Source: an uncultured Collinsella sp. (GTDB taxonomy: Bacteria > Actinomycetota > Coriobacteriia > Coriobacteriales > Coriobacteriaceae). From it: a DNA stretch of 20,739 bases. Positions 1-7,971 of the stretch are shown here, one piece after another; positions within the stretch are counted from its first letter, which is position 1; every line of letters begins with the position of its first letter. Both the position numbers and the translations under genes were made by a program. The stretch is taken from positions 1 to 20,739 of the forward strand of contig CATYZE010000034.1 of NCBI GenBank assembly GCA_958415525.1. Reading direction: 5' to 3'. A model generated the notes under the pieces. It was not told the DNA's origin, did no database searches, and saw only the letters and a program-made list of their open reading frames with translations.

Positions 1-2077
1 CAAGAAGCCCACGCGTACGGGCTGGCTGTATTTTCTTTTGGCTTGCGCGCTCCTGGGTTACGCCTTCTTTAACATGGGCTCCGGCTTTGCCAATTCCAGC
101 AATACCGTAAAGCTCGCGACGAGCGAGATGGTCAACGCCATTAAGCAGGATCGCGTCGAAGATTTGACCTATACGGTTCAAGACGGAAGCGTGGCGGGTC
201 ATTACTGGAAGACAAAAAAGGACAAGGGCGACACGAGCGAGCTCAAGAGCTTCTCCTCGACCTATGTCGGCTCCGATTCGCTTGCCGAGCTTATGGCGGA
301 GCACCCCGATACCAAGTACATCGTCAACACCAATGACCCCGATTTTTGGGGCGACTTGGCGATGAGCGTGCTTCCGACGATCGCCCTGATCGCCATCATG
401 TTCTACTTTATGCGCCAGATGATGGGCGCCAACAACAGGAACATGCAGTTTGGCAAGACCAACGCCAAGACCAGCGAGGCAACGCGTCCCAAGGTCAAGT
501 TCGAGGACGTTGCCGGCGTGGACGAGGCCGTCGAGGAGCTCGAGGAGATTCGCGACTTCCTGAGCGATCCGGACCGCTATCGCAAACTGGGTGCCAAGAT
601 TCCGCGTGGCGTTTTGCTGGTGGGCCCTCCGGGTACCGGTAAGACGCTGCTGGCCAAGGCCGTTGCCGGCGAGGCGGGCGTGCCGTTCTTTAGCATCTCG
701 GGCTCTGACTTTGTCGAGATGTTCGTGGGTGTCGGCGCCAGCCGCGTGCGCGACCTTTTTAAGGAGGCCAAGTCTCAGGCTCCGTCGATCATCTTTATTG
801 ACGAGATCGATGCCGTGGGACGTCAGCGCGGAGCCGGTTTGGGCGGCGGCCACGACGAGCGCGAGCAGACGCTCAACCAGCTGCTGGTCGAGATGGACGG
901 CTTTGAGGAGAGCGAGTCGGTCATCCTGATCGCTGCGACCAACCGTCCTGACATTCTGGACCCGGCATTGCTGCGCCCCGGTCGTTTTGACCGCCAAGTC
1001 ACGGTTGACCGTCCGGATGTGAAGGGCCGCGAGCAGATCTTGCGCGTGCATGCCGAGAACAAGCCGATGGACGAGGACGTTAAGTTTGAGAAGCTCGCCC
1101 AGATGACCGTTGGCTTTACTGGTGCCGATTTGGCAAACCTGCTCAACGAGTCTGCGCTGCTGGCCGCTCGCCGTCATCGTTCTGTGATCTCGATGGACGA
1201 GGTCGAGGAGTCGATGGAGCGCGTGATTGCCGGACCGCAACGCAAGGGTCGCGTGATGACCGAAGCCGAGCGCACCACGATTGCCTACCATGAGAGCGGC
1301 CACGCCCTGGTGGGCCACATCCTGGAGCACTCCGATCCGGTCCACAAGATCTCGATTGTCAGCCGCGGCCAGGCTCTGGGCTACACGTTGCAGCTTCCGC
1401 AGGAGGATCACTTCCTCAAGACCAAGAACGAGATGCTCGACGAGCTTGCCGTGTTCTTGGGCGGCCGCGTCGCCGAGGAGCTCATGTGCGATGACATCAC
1501 GTCGGGCGCGAGTAACGATCTGGAGCGCGCGACCAAGATGGCGCGCGAGATGGTCACGCGCCTGGGCATGAGCGAGGAGCTGGGCACGCAGGTCTTTGGC
1601 GAGGCGCAGCATCAGGTGTTCCTGGGCCGCGACTATGCCGATCACCAGGATTACTCCGAGGAGACGGCGCGCCGCATCGATATCGAGGTTCAGCGCATTA
1701 TGCGTGAGGCCCATCGCCGTGCGGTCGAGATTTTGGATGCCCGTCGCGATCAGCTCGATCTGATGGCGAAGGTGCTGCTTGAGCGCGAGACCGTCGAAGG
1801 CGACGCCGTGAACGCCCTGCTCGACAATGAGTGGGATGCCTACCTTGAGCGCGAGGGCGATATCCTGGCGGCCAAGGAGGAGCGCAATGCCAAGGCGGCC
1901 GGTATGCCGGCCAAGAAGCGTGCGCCTCGCATGAGCGAGGAGGAGCTGGCGGCTGATGCCGCGGCCTTTGCGCAGGCGGCCATGCAGGAGGATGCCGACG
2001 TCGCATCCGAGGATGCTGACGATGCCGAGAGCGCTGACGAAAAGAAGGCCGACGGCAATACTGACGTCGACGAGTAA
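1..2077 (+). CDS. ftsH: ATP-dependent zinc metalloprotease FtsH (5' end missing)
   Basis: Membrane-anchored AAA+ protease that extracts and degrades membrane and short-lived cytosolic proteins as a hexamer. The reading frame is already open at base 2 and encodes a basic stretch followed by the first membrane helix, so the true start lies upstream; a TTG at 38 falls inside that helix and is not a credible start. Visible in order: periplasmic segment, second helix near 355-425, Walker A GPPGTGKT (623-646), Walker B IIFIDE (788-805), the second region of homology with the arginine fingers (about 938-1020), the zinc-site HESGH (1289-1303) and the downstream SGASNDLERAT segment that supplies the third ligand. 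The C-terminal tail is Ala/Glu/Asp-rich and acidic, as in actinobacterial FtsH. A strong terminator follows. Identification is certain; only the N-terminus is missing. Confidence 0.98.
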   Translation, partial: KKPTRTGWLYFLLACALLGYAFFNMGSGFANSSNTVKLATSEMVNAIKQDRVEDLTYTVQDGSVAGHYWKTKKDKGDTSELKSFSSTYVGSDSLAELMAEHPDTKYIVNTNDPDFWGDLAMSVLPTIALIAIMFYFMRQMMGANNRNMQFGKTNAKTSEATRPKVKFEDVAGVDEAVEELEEIRDFLSDPDRYRKLGAKIPRGVLLVGPPGTGKTLLAKAVAGEAGVPFFSISGSDFVEMFVGVGASRVRDLFKEAKSQAPSIIFIDEIDAVGRQRGAGLGGGHDEREQTLNQLLVEMDGFEESESVILIAATNRPDILDPALLRPGRFDRQVTVDRPDVKGREQILRVHAENKPMDEDVKFEKLAQMTVGFTGADLANLLNESALLAARRHRSVISMDEVEESMERVIAGPQRKGRVMTEAERTTIAYHESGHALVGHILEHSDPVHKISIVSRGQALGYTLQLPQEDHFLKTKNEMLDELAVFLGGRVAEELMCDDITSGASNDLERATKMAREMVTRLGMSEELGTQVFGEAQHQVFLGRDYADHQDYSEETARRIDIEVQRIMREAHRRAVEILDARRDQLDLMAKVLLERETVEGDAVNALLDNEWDAYLEREGDILAAKEERNAKAAGMPAKKRAPRMSEEELAADAAAFAQAAMQEDADVASEDADDAESADEKKADGNTDVDE

Positions 2078-2091
2078 TCTTTGTCACGAAA

Positions 2092-2127
2092 GCCTCCGCG
2101 GGGAAACCTGCGGAGGCTTTTTCTTTT
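2092..2127 (+). terminator. Rho-independent terminator of ftsH
   Basis: Perfect 8-bp GC-rich stem (2092-2099 GCCTCCGC with 2110-2117 GCGGAGGC), loop 2100-2109, then TTTTTCTTTT. It begins 14 bases after the ftsH stop codon. Confidence 0.92.
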
Positions 2128-2145
2128 GAGCGATATGGGGCCATC

Positions 2146-2207
2146 TGTTGATTGGGGACAGACTTAAATGAGTGTTTTCACGCATTTAAGTCTGTCCCCA
2201 ATCAACA
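2146..2207. repeat. Palindromic REP-like element, 25-bp perfect arms
   Basis: Positions 2146-2170 and 2183-2207 are exact reverse complements around a 12-base centre, which itself can add GTG/CAC pairing. Each arm contains GGGGACAGACTTAAATG or its complement. The element sits between the ftsH terminator and the aminotransferase promoter region. An in-frame ATG at 2168 lies inside it but is not a real start. The GGGACA core recurs in other palindromes of this window. Confidence 0.85.
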
Positions 2208-2236
2208 TTGCTGCGGCACTTTGCTCAACTAAAGCG

Positions 2237-2242
2237 TACAAT
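2237..2242 (+). promoter_or_regulatory. Possible -10 box of the aminotransferase gene
   Basis: TACAAT preceded by GCG, 24 bases upstream of the start codon. The same GCGTACAAT occurs before the PHP gene at 3571-3579. No clear -35 box is visible at 16-18 bases. Confidence 0.35.
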
Positions 2243-2266
2243 ACCGCCTATGCGAAAGGGGAACAG

Positions 2267-3457
2267 ATGATCAACGAAACCATGTATGCTCGCGGCGCGG
2301 AGAGTTCCATCATCCGCGAGATCTTTAGCTATGGCCTTGAGCGCAAGGCGCAGATCGGCGCGGAGAACGTGTTCGATTTCTCGCTGGGCAACCCGAGTGT
2401 TCCGGCGCCTGCTGCTGTGGCGGAGTCCATCAAAAAGGCTTTGGAGCTGCCGAGCGATCAATTGCATGGCTATACGCCCGCCCCGGGCTTGCCGCAATGC
2501 CGCGCAGCTGTCGCCGAGTCGCTGAACCGCCGATTTGGCACGAGCTATGAGGGCAAGGATGTCTTTATGACGGTGGGTGCGGCAGCTTCGCTCACCTGTA
2601 CGCTCAACGCCATCACCAATCCGGGCGATGAGGTTATCGTCATTGCTCCGTATTTTCCGGAGTACCGCGTCTGGATCGAGAAGGCCGGTTGCACGTGCGT
2701 CGAGGCGCTTGCCAACGAGGACACATTCCAGCTGAGCGTGGGCAACGTTCTTAAGGCTATTACCGACAAGACGGCAGCGGTCATTATCGACTCGCCCAAC
2801 AACCCGACCGGCGCCGTGTATACGCGCGATACCTTGACGCGCCTGGCCAATGTCTTACGAGAGGTCAACGCCAAGCGCGATCCCGAGAACCCGATCATGC
2901 TGATCTCGGATGAGCCGTACCGCGAGATCGTCTATGGTGCCGAGGTGCCTTGGGTGCCCTCGATCTACGAGCACACTATCGTGTGCTACTCATATTCCAA
3001 GTCGCTTTCGCTTCCGGGTGAGCGTGTGGGCTGGATTTTGGTCCCCAATACGAATCCGCAGGCCGCCCGCTTGATGCCCGCCGTTGCCGGTGCTGCCCGC
3101 ACGCTGGGCTTTGTGTGCGCACCGGCACTCTTCCAGCGCGTGATTATCGACTGCATCGACGAGCCGAGCGATGTTGAGGCCTATGCACGCAACCGCACAG
3201 CGCTAACCGGTGCGTTGGCGGAGTATGGCTACACGTATGTTGAGCCGGATGGTGCGTTCTACCTATGGGTGAAGGCGCTGGAGCCCGATGCGAACGCCTT
3301 CTGCGAGCGCGCGAAGAAGTATGAGCTGCTCGCGGTGCCCTCGGATAGCTTTGGCATGCCGGGCTGGTTCCGCTTGGGCTATTGCGTGAGCCATGAGACG
3401 ATCATCAACTCGCTGCCTGCGTGGAAGCAGTTGGCAGACGAGTATCGTCCAAAGTAA
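2267..3457 (+). CDS. PLP-dependent class I/II aminotransferase
   Basis: Cytosolic fold-type I transaminase of the aspartate aminotransferase superfamily, 396 residues, the usual length. I place the start at ATG 2267, with AAGGGG at 2256-2261 as ribosome binding site. An upstream in-frame ATG at 2168 would add 33 residues translated from a palindromic repeat, so I reject it. Visible PLP-site elements: NNPTG at 178-182, D215 and Y218 in ISDEPYRE, the Schiff-base lysine K245 in YSYSKSLSLPGER, and the substrate carboxylate arginine R369 in WFRLGY. The gene stands alone, with a repeat upstream and the PHP gene 159 bases downstream, so context does not reveal the amino donor. Family certain; substrate not assignable from sequence. 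Confidence 0.93.
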   Translation: MINETMYARGAESSIIREIFSYGLERKAQIGAENVFDFSLGNPSVPAPAAVAESIKKALELPSDQLHGYTPAPGLPQCRAAVAESLNRRFGTSYEGKDVFMTVGAAASLTCTLNAITNPGDEVIVIAPYFPEYRVWIEKAGCTCVEALANEDTFQLSVGNVLKAITDKTAAVIIDSPNNPTGAVYTRDTLTRLANVLREVNAKRDPENPIMLISDEPYREIVYGAEVPWVPSIYEHTIVCYSYSKSLSLPGERVGWILVPNTNPQAARLMPAVAGAARTLGFVCAPALFQRVIIDCIDEPSDVEAYARNRTALTGALAEYGYTYVEPDGAFYLWVKALEPDANAFCERAKKYELLAVPSDSFGMPGWFRLGYCVSHETIINSLPAWKQLADEYRPK

Positions 3458-3485
3458 AGCGCTCTGCTTACAATGTTTTACGTGA

Positions 3486-3516
3486 AACGGGGTTTGGTGT
3501 TAAGCCGGACCCCGTT
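3486..3516 (+). terminator. Weak hairpin after aminotransferase gene
   Basis: An 8-bp stem AACGGGGT (3486-3493) with ACCCCGTT (3509-3516) and a 15-base loop, 28 bases past the stop codon. It lacks a clear T run, so termination is uncertain. Confidence 0.4.
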
Positions 3517-3573
3517 GTCTATGCCGTTGTGTGATTGGGATGAAGCGGTTTTACGACTGCCGAAGGCTATGCG

Positions 3574-3579
3574 TACAAT
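3574..3579 (+). promoter_or_regulatory. Candidate -10 box of the PHP gene
   Basis: TACAAT, 37 bases before the start codon. The hexamer 17 bases upstream (3551-3556, TTACGA) is only a partial -35 match, so the call is tentative. Confidence 0.35.
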
Positions 3580-3616
3580 GAATATACGCGACGGCCATAC
3601 TGGATAAGGAGACCCG

Positions 3617-4438
3617 ATGCCCTACCTGCTTTCTTGTGATATCCATACCCATACGATGTTCTCTGCGCATGCGTATTCGACCATTGAGCAGAACATATAT
3701 TGGGCGGCCGAGCGCGGCCTTCAGGTGCTCGGTTCCGCCGACCATCTGAGCTCGATGGTTACACCTTGCCCCAATGACCTGCGTAGTTTCCAGTTCTTTA
3801 TCAACCAGGATATCTGGCCGCGCATTTGGAGCGGCGTGCTGTTGCTCCGCGGCGCCGAGGCCGATATCGTTTCGTTGAATGGCAGCCTGTTTGGCGAAGA
3901 CATTCCCGTTTCGCTCGATATCGCCGGCGATGCGTACAGTCGCCAGCATTCGCTGTTCGATTTGGTGACGCGTAATTTGGATTATTTGGTGGCAAGCGTG
4001 CATAATCCGCAGTTTGCCGAGGGCGCGACGCTCGCCCAGACGACCGAGATGTACATCAATGCCCTGGAGCACCCCAAGGTATTCATGCTTGGCCATACGG
4101 GTCGTTCGGGCGTGCCGTTCGATATCGACGAGGTGCTGCTGGCGGCCAAGGCCAAGCACAAGATCATCGAGATCAATAACCATAGTCTTGAGCATGGCAC
4201 CGATACCGAGCATTGGGACGCATGCCGCAAGATCGCCGAGCGTTGCGCCGAGCTGGGCGTGGGCATTGGCGTTTCGACCGATGCGCATATTGGCATGGCG
4301 ATTGGCAAGCTCGACCATGCCCGCAAGATGCTCGACGAGATTCACTTCCCGCTGGATCTGATTGTGACGCGCGATCGCGAGACGCTGCTGCGTGAGATGG
4401 CGGCGGCTGGTGTGTGCGACCTGCGCAAGAGCATGTAG
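3617..4438 (+). CDS. PHP-domain phosphoesterase, YcdX-like
   Basis: Predicted cytosolic metal-dependent phosphoesterase of the PHP superfamily, 273 residues. ATG 3617 follows AAGGAG at 3606-3611. The metal-ligand set of the YcdX-type trinuclear site is present in order: H10 and H12 in DIHTHT, H18 in the FSAHAYST segment, D42-H43 in SADH, E81 in RGAEAD, H129 in SVHNP, H160 in LGHTGR, and D222/H224 in STDAH. It is therefore likely catalytically intact. Relatives are annotated only as putative hydrolases or phosphatases, and the substrate is not known. The gene is monocistronic and convergent with the rRNA methyltransferase gene, sharing a short 64-base gap with a terminator-like hairpin. Confidence 0.9.
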   Translation: MPYLLSCDIHTHTMFSAHAYSTIEQNIYWAAERGLQVLGSADHLSSMVTPCPNDLRSFQFFINQDIWPRIWSGVLLLRGAEADIVSLNGSLFGEDIPVSLDIAGDAYSRQHSLFDLVTRNLDYLVASVHNPQFAEGATLAQTTEMYINALEHPKVFMLGHTGRSGVPFDIDEVLLAAKAKHKIIEINNHSLEHGTDTEHWDACRKIAERCAELGVGIGVSTDAHIGMAIGKLDHARKMLDEIHFPLDLIVTRDRETLLREMAAAGVCDLRKSM

Positions 4439-4458
4439 CGGCGTTCGCATCGCTATGA

Positions 4459-4488
4459 AAAGGGGCTGTCCAGACGGGCCGCCCCTTT
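4459..4488. terminator. Terminator-like hairpin between convergent genes
   Basis: AAAGGGGC (4459-4466) pairs with GCCCCTTT (4481-4488) over a 14-base GC-rich loop. The A run on the left and T run on the right would let it work in both directions, serving the PHP gene (+) and the methyltransferase gene (-). Confidence 0.6.
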
Positions 4489-4502
4489 CTTGTGCCGGTA
4501 GA

Positions 4503-5951
4503 TTAGCGGCGCTCGAGGACCGCGACGGTCTCGGTGTGGTCGGTATGGGGGAACATGTCGACCGGCGTGATCTTGAGCAGGCGGTAGCCGCCGTCGAGAA
4601 GCTGGTGCAGGTCGCGCTCTTGGGTGACGGGGTTGCAGCTGATGTAGGTGATGCGGCGCGGCTTGAGCGTGCAGGCGGCATCAAGGAACTCGGGCGTAGA
4701 GCCGGCGCGCGGCGGGTCGATGGAGAGAACGTCAACGCGCTCGTTGTTGTCGGCGGCATCGAGGATATAGTCGGTCGCGTCGTCGGCCATAAACCATGCG
4801 TTGCGGGTTAGGCCGTTGAGCTCGGCGTTGCGACGCGCGTCGGCGATGCCGGCGGGATTGCGCTCCACGCCGAGCAGCATAATGCCGGCGCCCTTGTCCT
4901 GGGCATCTTTTGCGGCGCACAGACCGATTGTGCCGCTGCCACAGTAGGCGTCCATAAGCACGTCGCCCTGCTGCAGGTCCATGCCGTCAATAGCGAGCTG
5001 ATAGAGCAGCTCGGTCTGCTGCGGGTTGGTCTGGTAAAACGCGGTGGGGGAGATATCGAACTCGCAGCCGAGCAGCTGATCGCGCATGCATTCAGCGCCA
5101 TGGACGATGCGGGTCTCCTCGCCCAGAATGGCGTTACCGGGACGGCCGTTGATATTTTGGGCAACGGTGACGATATGCGGATCGAGTGCGGCGACGGCCT
5201 CAAAGAACTCCTGCGCATGCGGAAGATCGCGCTGGGCAGTCACGAGGGTAACCATGATCTGGTCGGTACGCCAGCCACAACGAACGACGGCATAGCGAAG
5301 CAGTCCCAGATGCTTGTCCTCGTTAAAGGCGGGGATATGCAGGCGCTCGGCCTCGCGCGCAATACCGTTGAGAATCTGACGAGCACCCGGCGCCTCGACA
5401 GGACACTCGGGTACGGCAACGATCTTGTGCGTGCCGCGCTCAAAGAAGCCGCAGCGGACAGCGCCCTCTTTGCCGGGAGCAAACGGAGTGGCAGCCTTAT
5501 GACGAAAACCACGCGGCGCAGGATACTTGCCCGGGTCGCCCAGGGTAACACCCATACCGCGAATGGGATCAACGGCGATGCCCTCGCGCTCACAAAGCTC
5601 GGCAAAAAGCTCTTCCATGGCAGCCTGCTTGGCAGCGAGCTGCTTCTTATAAGGACGATTAAGCGCCGTACACCCACCACAATCCTTCATGATGGAACAA
5701 GGCGACTTGGGATCCACAGCCTTACGAGCAGGCTTGGCCGAGTCTTTGTGCAAGCGCTCAGTGCGAGCTACAGGTTTCTTGCCCCCGCCCTGGCGAGCAC
5801 CAGAACGCTTACCCTTTGCCTTGCCCTTGTTAGATTTACCCTTCGCATCCTTAGACGACTTAGATTTCTTAGAAGATTTCGTCTCCCCCGACCCCTCAGC
5901 CGCCTGGATCAAAGCACGCCGAGCCTTACGCTCAGCACGAGATTCTGCCAT
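4503..5951 (-). CDS. rlmD: 23S rRNA (uracil-C5) methyltransferase, RlmD/RumA family
   Basis: SAM-dependent m5U RNA methyltransferase, 482 residues. After a basic, low-complexity Lys/Ser/Gly/Arg-rich tail (about residues 1-80) come the Fe-S cluster cysteines C85, C91 and C94 (CSIMKDCGGC) with a probable fourth at C183 (ECPVEAP), which mark the RumA/RlmD type. The catalytic domain shows PTAFYQTNPQQ (302-312), SAM motif I DAYCGSGTIG (334-343), IDPPRAGS (411-418), the catalytic cysteine C439 in YISCNP and the general base E474 in DHTET. Position specificity (U1939, U747 or tRNA U54) cannot be told from sequence. The start ATG has only a modest GGGG motif upstream. The gene is convergent with the PHP gene and divergent from the amino-acid transporter. 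Confidence 0.92.
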   Translation of the reverse strand: MAESRAERKARRALIQAAEGSGETKSSKKSKSSKDAKGKSNKGKAKGKRSGARQGGGKKPVARTERLHKDSAKPARKAVDPKSPCSIMKDCGGCTALNRPYKKQLAAKQAAMEELFAELCEREGIAVDPIRGMGVTLGDPGKYPAPRGFRHKAATPFAPGKEGAVRCGFFERGTHKIVAVPECPVEAPGARQILNGIAREAERLHIPAFNEDKHLGLLRYAVVRCGWRTDQIMVTLVTAQRDLPHAQEFFEAVAALDPHIVTVAQNINGRPGNAILGEETRIVHGAECMRDQLLGCEFDISPTAFYQTNPQQTELLYQLAIDGMDLQQGDVLMDAYCGSGTIGLCAAKDAQDKGAGIMLLGVERNPAGIADARRNAELNGLTRNAWFMADDATDYILDAADNNERVDVLSIDPPRAGSTPEFLDAACTLKPRRITYISCNPVTQERDLHQLLDGGYRLLKITPVDMFPHTDHTETVAVLERR

Positions 5952-6009
5952 GAATTAACCCCACTAATTTATAAATTGAAAGCCACAAGCATTGTACCGT
6001 GCATCTAAA

Positions 6010-6049
6010 GTGCTCGTTTGGAGGGGGAGCTATTTCAGACCCCGAGCAC
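6010..6049. other. Hairpin in the 5952-6289 gap
   Basis: GTGCTCG (6010-6016) and CGAGCAC (6043-6049) can pair around a 26-base loop, just before the 139-bp foldback element. Function unknown. The gap 5952-6289 holds this hairpin, the foldback, and the promoter and operator of the transporter; I see no gene in it. Confidence 0.4.
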
Positions 6050-6056
6050 GTTGTCT

Positions 6057-6195
6057 CCCGGAATGCCGGCGGCCGTCGCGGTATTTAATTTGTCGCGAGT
6101 TCCGCACGAACAGGAGAGCACTTAATGTGCTCTCCGTCGTGAGCAGGACTGTAGAGCAGCAAATTAAATACCGCGACGGCCGCCGGCATTCCGGG
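6057..6195. repeat. 139-bp foldback (MITE-like) element
   Basis: Positions 6057-6092 and 6160-6195 are perfect 36-base inverted repeats. Inside them, CACGA (6105-6109) pairs with TCGTG (6137-6141), and GGAGAGCAC (6113-6121) pairs with GTGCTCTCC (6127-6135) around a 5-base loop. The whole element is one interrupted hairpin. It lies between the methyltransferase and transporter genes and encodes nothing credible. It could be a miniature inverted-repeat element or part of a structured transcript. Confidence 0.85.
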
Positions 6196-6205
6196 CGCGC
6201 CAACC

Positions 6206-6234
6206 TTGTGCTCCATCACGCTAAAGTGTATGAT
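6206..6234 (+). promoter_or_regulatory. Sigma70-type promoter of the amino-acid transporter operon
   Basis: TTGTGC (6206-6211), a 17-base spacer, then TATGAT (6229-6234). The best promoter match in the window. It gives a 5' leader of about 50 bases. Confidence 0.65.
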
Positions 6235-6252
6235 TCTGAACGTTACATGACT

Positions 6253-6272
6253 CACTTTACTTAACTAAAGTG
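6253..6272. promoter_or_regulatory. Candidate operator CACTTTA-N6-TAAAGTG
   Basis: A 20-bp palindrome with two mismatched centre positions, just downstream of the predicted transcription start. The right half, CTAAAGTG, also occurs at 6221-6228, abutting the -10 box, and at 6005-6012. The arrangement suits a repressor controlling the transporter. The regulator is not identifiable here. Confidence 0.45.
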
Positions 6273-6289
6273 CTATCAAGGGGGATACC

Positions 6290-7150
6290 ATGAATGCCGA
6301 TATGTCTCGTCGCCAGTTTGTTGGTCTAGCTGGCTCGCTCGCCACGGTACTCGGCCTTGGTCTGGTCGGCTGCGGTGGCGGTGCCGACAAGGGCTCCGCT
6401 GCCGGTTCTGCCGCGGCCAAGGATGTGAAGGGAGCCGCGGAGTCCAAGAAGCTCGTCGTGGGCTTTGACAAGTCCTATCCTCCGTACGGTTTTGTGGGCG
6501 ATGACGGTGAGTACACCGGCTTTGACCTCGACCTTGCTAAGGCCGTTGCCGACAAGCAGGGCTGGGACGTTGAGTACGAGGCCATCGACTGGGATGCCAA
6601 GGACACGCTGCTCAACTCGGGTGCCATCAACTGCATCTGGAACGGCTTTACCATGGAGGGCCGCGAGGATGACTACACGTTCTCCGATCCGTACATGCTC
6701 AACGAGCAGGTGCTCGTGGTCAAGAAGGATGCGGGCATTAAGAGCTGGGACGATCTTGCCGGCAAGACCGTGATCACCCAGACCGATTCCGCCGCGCAGG
6801 ACGTGCTCGAGGGCGACCAGAAGGATCTGGCTGCGACGTTTGCCACGCTCGATACCATCGGCGAGTACAATACGGCGTTTATGCAGCTCGAAAGTGGCGC
6901 TGTCGATGCCGTGGCCTGCGACCTTTCGATTGCTCAGTATCAGCTTGCCGCCAAGCCCGATGCCTATACGCAGCTTGACGAGCCGCTGTCCAGCGAGCAC
7001 TACGCCGTTGGCTTTAAGAAGGGCGACACCAAGTCTGCCGACGCCGTGACCGAGTCGCTCAAGGCGCTCTACGAGGACGGCACGGTCAAGGACCTGTGCG
7101 ACAAGTATTCAAGCTATGGACTATCTTTCGATAATTGGGTGCTCAAGTAA
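6290..7150 (+). CDS. Amino-acid ABC transporter, substrate-binding lipoprotein
   Basis: Extracellular periplasmic-binding-protein family 3 component, 286 residues. ATG 6290 follows AAGGGGG (6278-6284); ATG 6302 is a possible alternative. The N-terminus carries a twin-arginine-like SRRQFVG and a hydrophobic stretch ending in the lipobox LVGC with C28 as lipidation site, so export by Tat and anchoring by lipid are both likely. A Gly/Ala/Ser/Lys linker follows. The mature domain begins KKLVVGFDKSYPPYGFVG and contains the family signature GEYTGFDLDLAKAVA, typical of polar amino-acid binding proteins. Which amino acid it binds cannot be decided. The stop overlaps the permease start (TAATG), so the genes are translationally coupled. 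Confidence 0.95.
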   Translation: MNADMSRRQFVGLAGSLATVLGLGLVGCGGGADKGSAAGSAAAKDVKGAAESKKLVVGFDKSYPPYGFVGDDGEYTGFDLDLAKAVADKQGWDVEYEAIDWDAKDTLLNSGAINCIWNGFTMEGREDDYTFSDPYMLNEQVLVVKKDAGIKSWDDLAGKTVITQTDSAAQDVLEGDQKDLAATFATLDTIGEYNTAFMQLESGAVDAVACDLSIAQYQLAAKPDAYTQLDEPLSSEHYAVGFKKGDTKSADAVTESLKALYEDGTVKDLCDKYSSYGLSFDNWVLK

Positions 7151-7803
7151 TGTCTATTCAAGTCATGATGCAGATGCTTGGCCAGGGGTTCCTGGTCAGC
7201 CTGCAGCTATTTGTGCTGACACTGCTGGGGTCGATTCCGCTGGGAATCCCTGTGGCGTTTATGCGCATGAGTAAGATCGCGCCGCTTCGTTGGATCGCGC
7301 GCATCTATATCTCGGTTATGCGCGGCACGCCGCTGATGCTGCAGATGTTTGCCATCTACTTTGCCCCATACTACGTGTTTGGCATTTCGCTCACGCCCGA
7401 TTCCAAGTGGACGGCGTGCGTCGTGGCGTTCATCATCAACTATGCCGGCTATTTTGCCGAAATCTATCGCTCGGGCCTGCAGTCTATTCCGCGTGGTCAA
7501 TACGAGGCCGCCGAGGTACTGGGCTACTCGCGCGTGCAGACGTTTCTGTATATCGTGATGCCGCAGGTCGCCAAGCGCATTTTGCCGGCGATGGGCAACG
7601 AGATCATCACGCTGGTCAAGGACACGTCGCTGGCGTTCGCCATCGGTGTGGGCGAGATGTTCTCGACGGCCAAGGCGCTGGTCGCCTCGCAGGTGAGCAT
7701 GGTGCCGTTTGCGATTGCAGCACTCATCTACTGGGTCTTTAACTTCGTGGTCGAGATGCTGCTGGGCGCTGCCGAAAAGAAGCTGGACTATTACCATGAC
7801 TGA
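7150..7803 (+). CDS. Amino-acid ABC transporter, permease (HisM/GlnP type)
   Basis: Inner-membrane permease of the polar amino-acid uptake family, 217 residues. The start ATG 7150 overlaps the upstream stop by one base; a GTG at 7135 would lie inside the preceding gene. Hydrophobic segments occur near residues 13-38, 50-75, 88-105 and 185-205. The conserved RGTPLMLQ lies at 58-65, and the EAA coupling loop that contacts the ATPase is EAAEVLGYSRVQTFLYIVMP at 119-138. A single permease gene implies a homodimeric channel. A 173-base gap with two hairpins separates it from the ATPase gene, which is unusual because the first two genes are fused end to start. Confidence 0.95.
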   Translation: MSIQVMMQMLGQGFLVSLQLFVLTLLGSIPLGIPVAFMRMSKIAPLRWIARIYISVMRGTPLMLQMFAIYFAPYYVFGISLTPDSKWTACVVAFIINYAGYFAEIYRSGLQSIPRGQYEAAEVLGYSRVQTFLYIVMPQVAKRILPAMGNEIITLVKDTSLAFAIGVGEMFSTAKALVASQVSMVPFAIAALIYWVFNFVVEMLLGAAEKKLDYYHD

Positions 7804-7808
7804 TTCGT

Positions 7809-7832
7809 TCCGCCGTTCTAACGAACGGCGGA
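7809..7832 (+). other. Intercistronic hairpin after the permease gene
   Basis: A 10-bp perfect stem (7809-7818 with 7823-7832) and a TAAC loop, starting six bases past the stop codon, without a T run. It could stabilise the upstream message or reduce read-through into the ATPase gene. Confidence 0.55.
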
Positions 7833-7887
7833 CTGCTCGACGCTGCGCGCGTGTCTGACGGCCAATCTGCTTCTCAAGCCGTCGCTT

Positions 7888-7903
7888 GCGTACAGAAGTA
7901 CGC
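7888..7903 (+). other. Second small hairpin in the permease-ATPase gap
   Basis: GCGTAC (7888-7893), loop AGAA, GTACGC (7898-7903). The gap 7804-7976 has no gene; the rest of it shows nothing I recognise. Confidence 0.4.
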
Positions 7904-7966
7904 GGCGCTCCTCTTTCGAAGCACATTGTCTCGTCAGCCACACGCTCGCTGACTTCTCAAACACAT

Positions 7967-7971
7967 GGAGG
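7967..7971 (+). promoter_or_regulatory. Ribosome binding site fixing a GTG start
   Basis: GGAGG sits five bases before GTG 7977, ideal spacing. It overlaps the alternative start ATG 7965, which has no ribosome binding site of its own. This decides the ATPase start. Confidence 0.7.

Noticed and set aside
38..40. TTG as the start of ftsH
   Set aside because: It lies within the first membrane helix and the frame is open to the window edge, so the gene begins upstream.
2168..2266. Upstream ATG extending the aminotransferase by 33 residues
   Set aside because: It starts inside a palindromic repeat, and the ATG at 2267 has a good ribosome binding site and gives the normal family length.
5992..6264. 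90-codon plus-strand open frame between the methyltransferase and transporter genes
   Set aside because: It is read straight through the 139-bp foldback element and the promoter.
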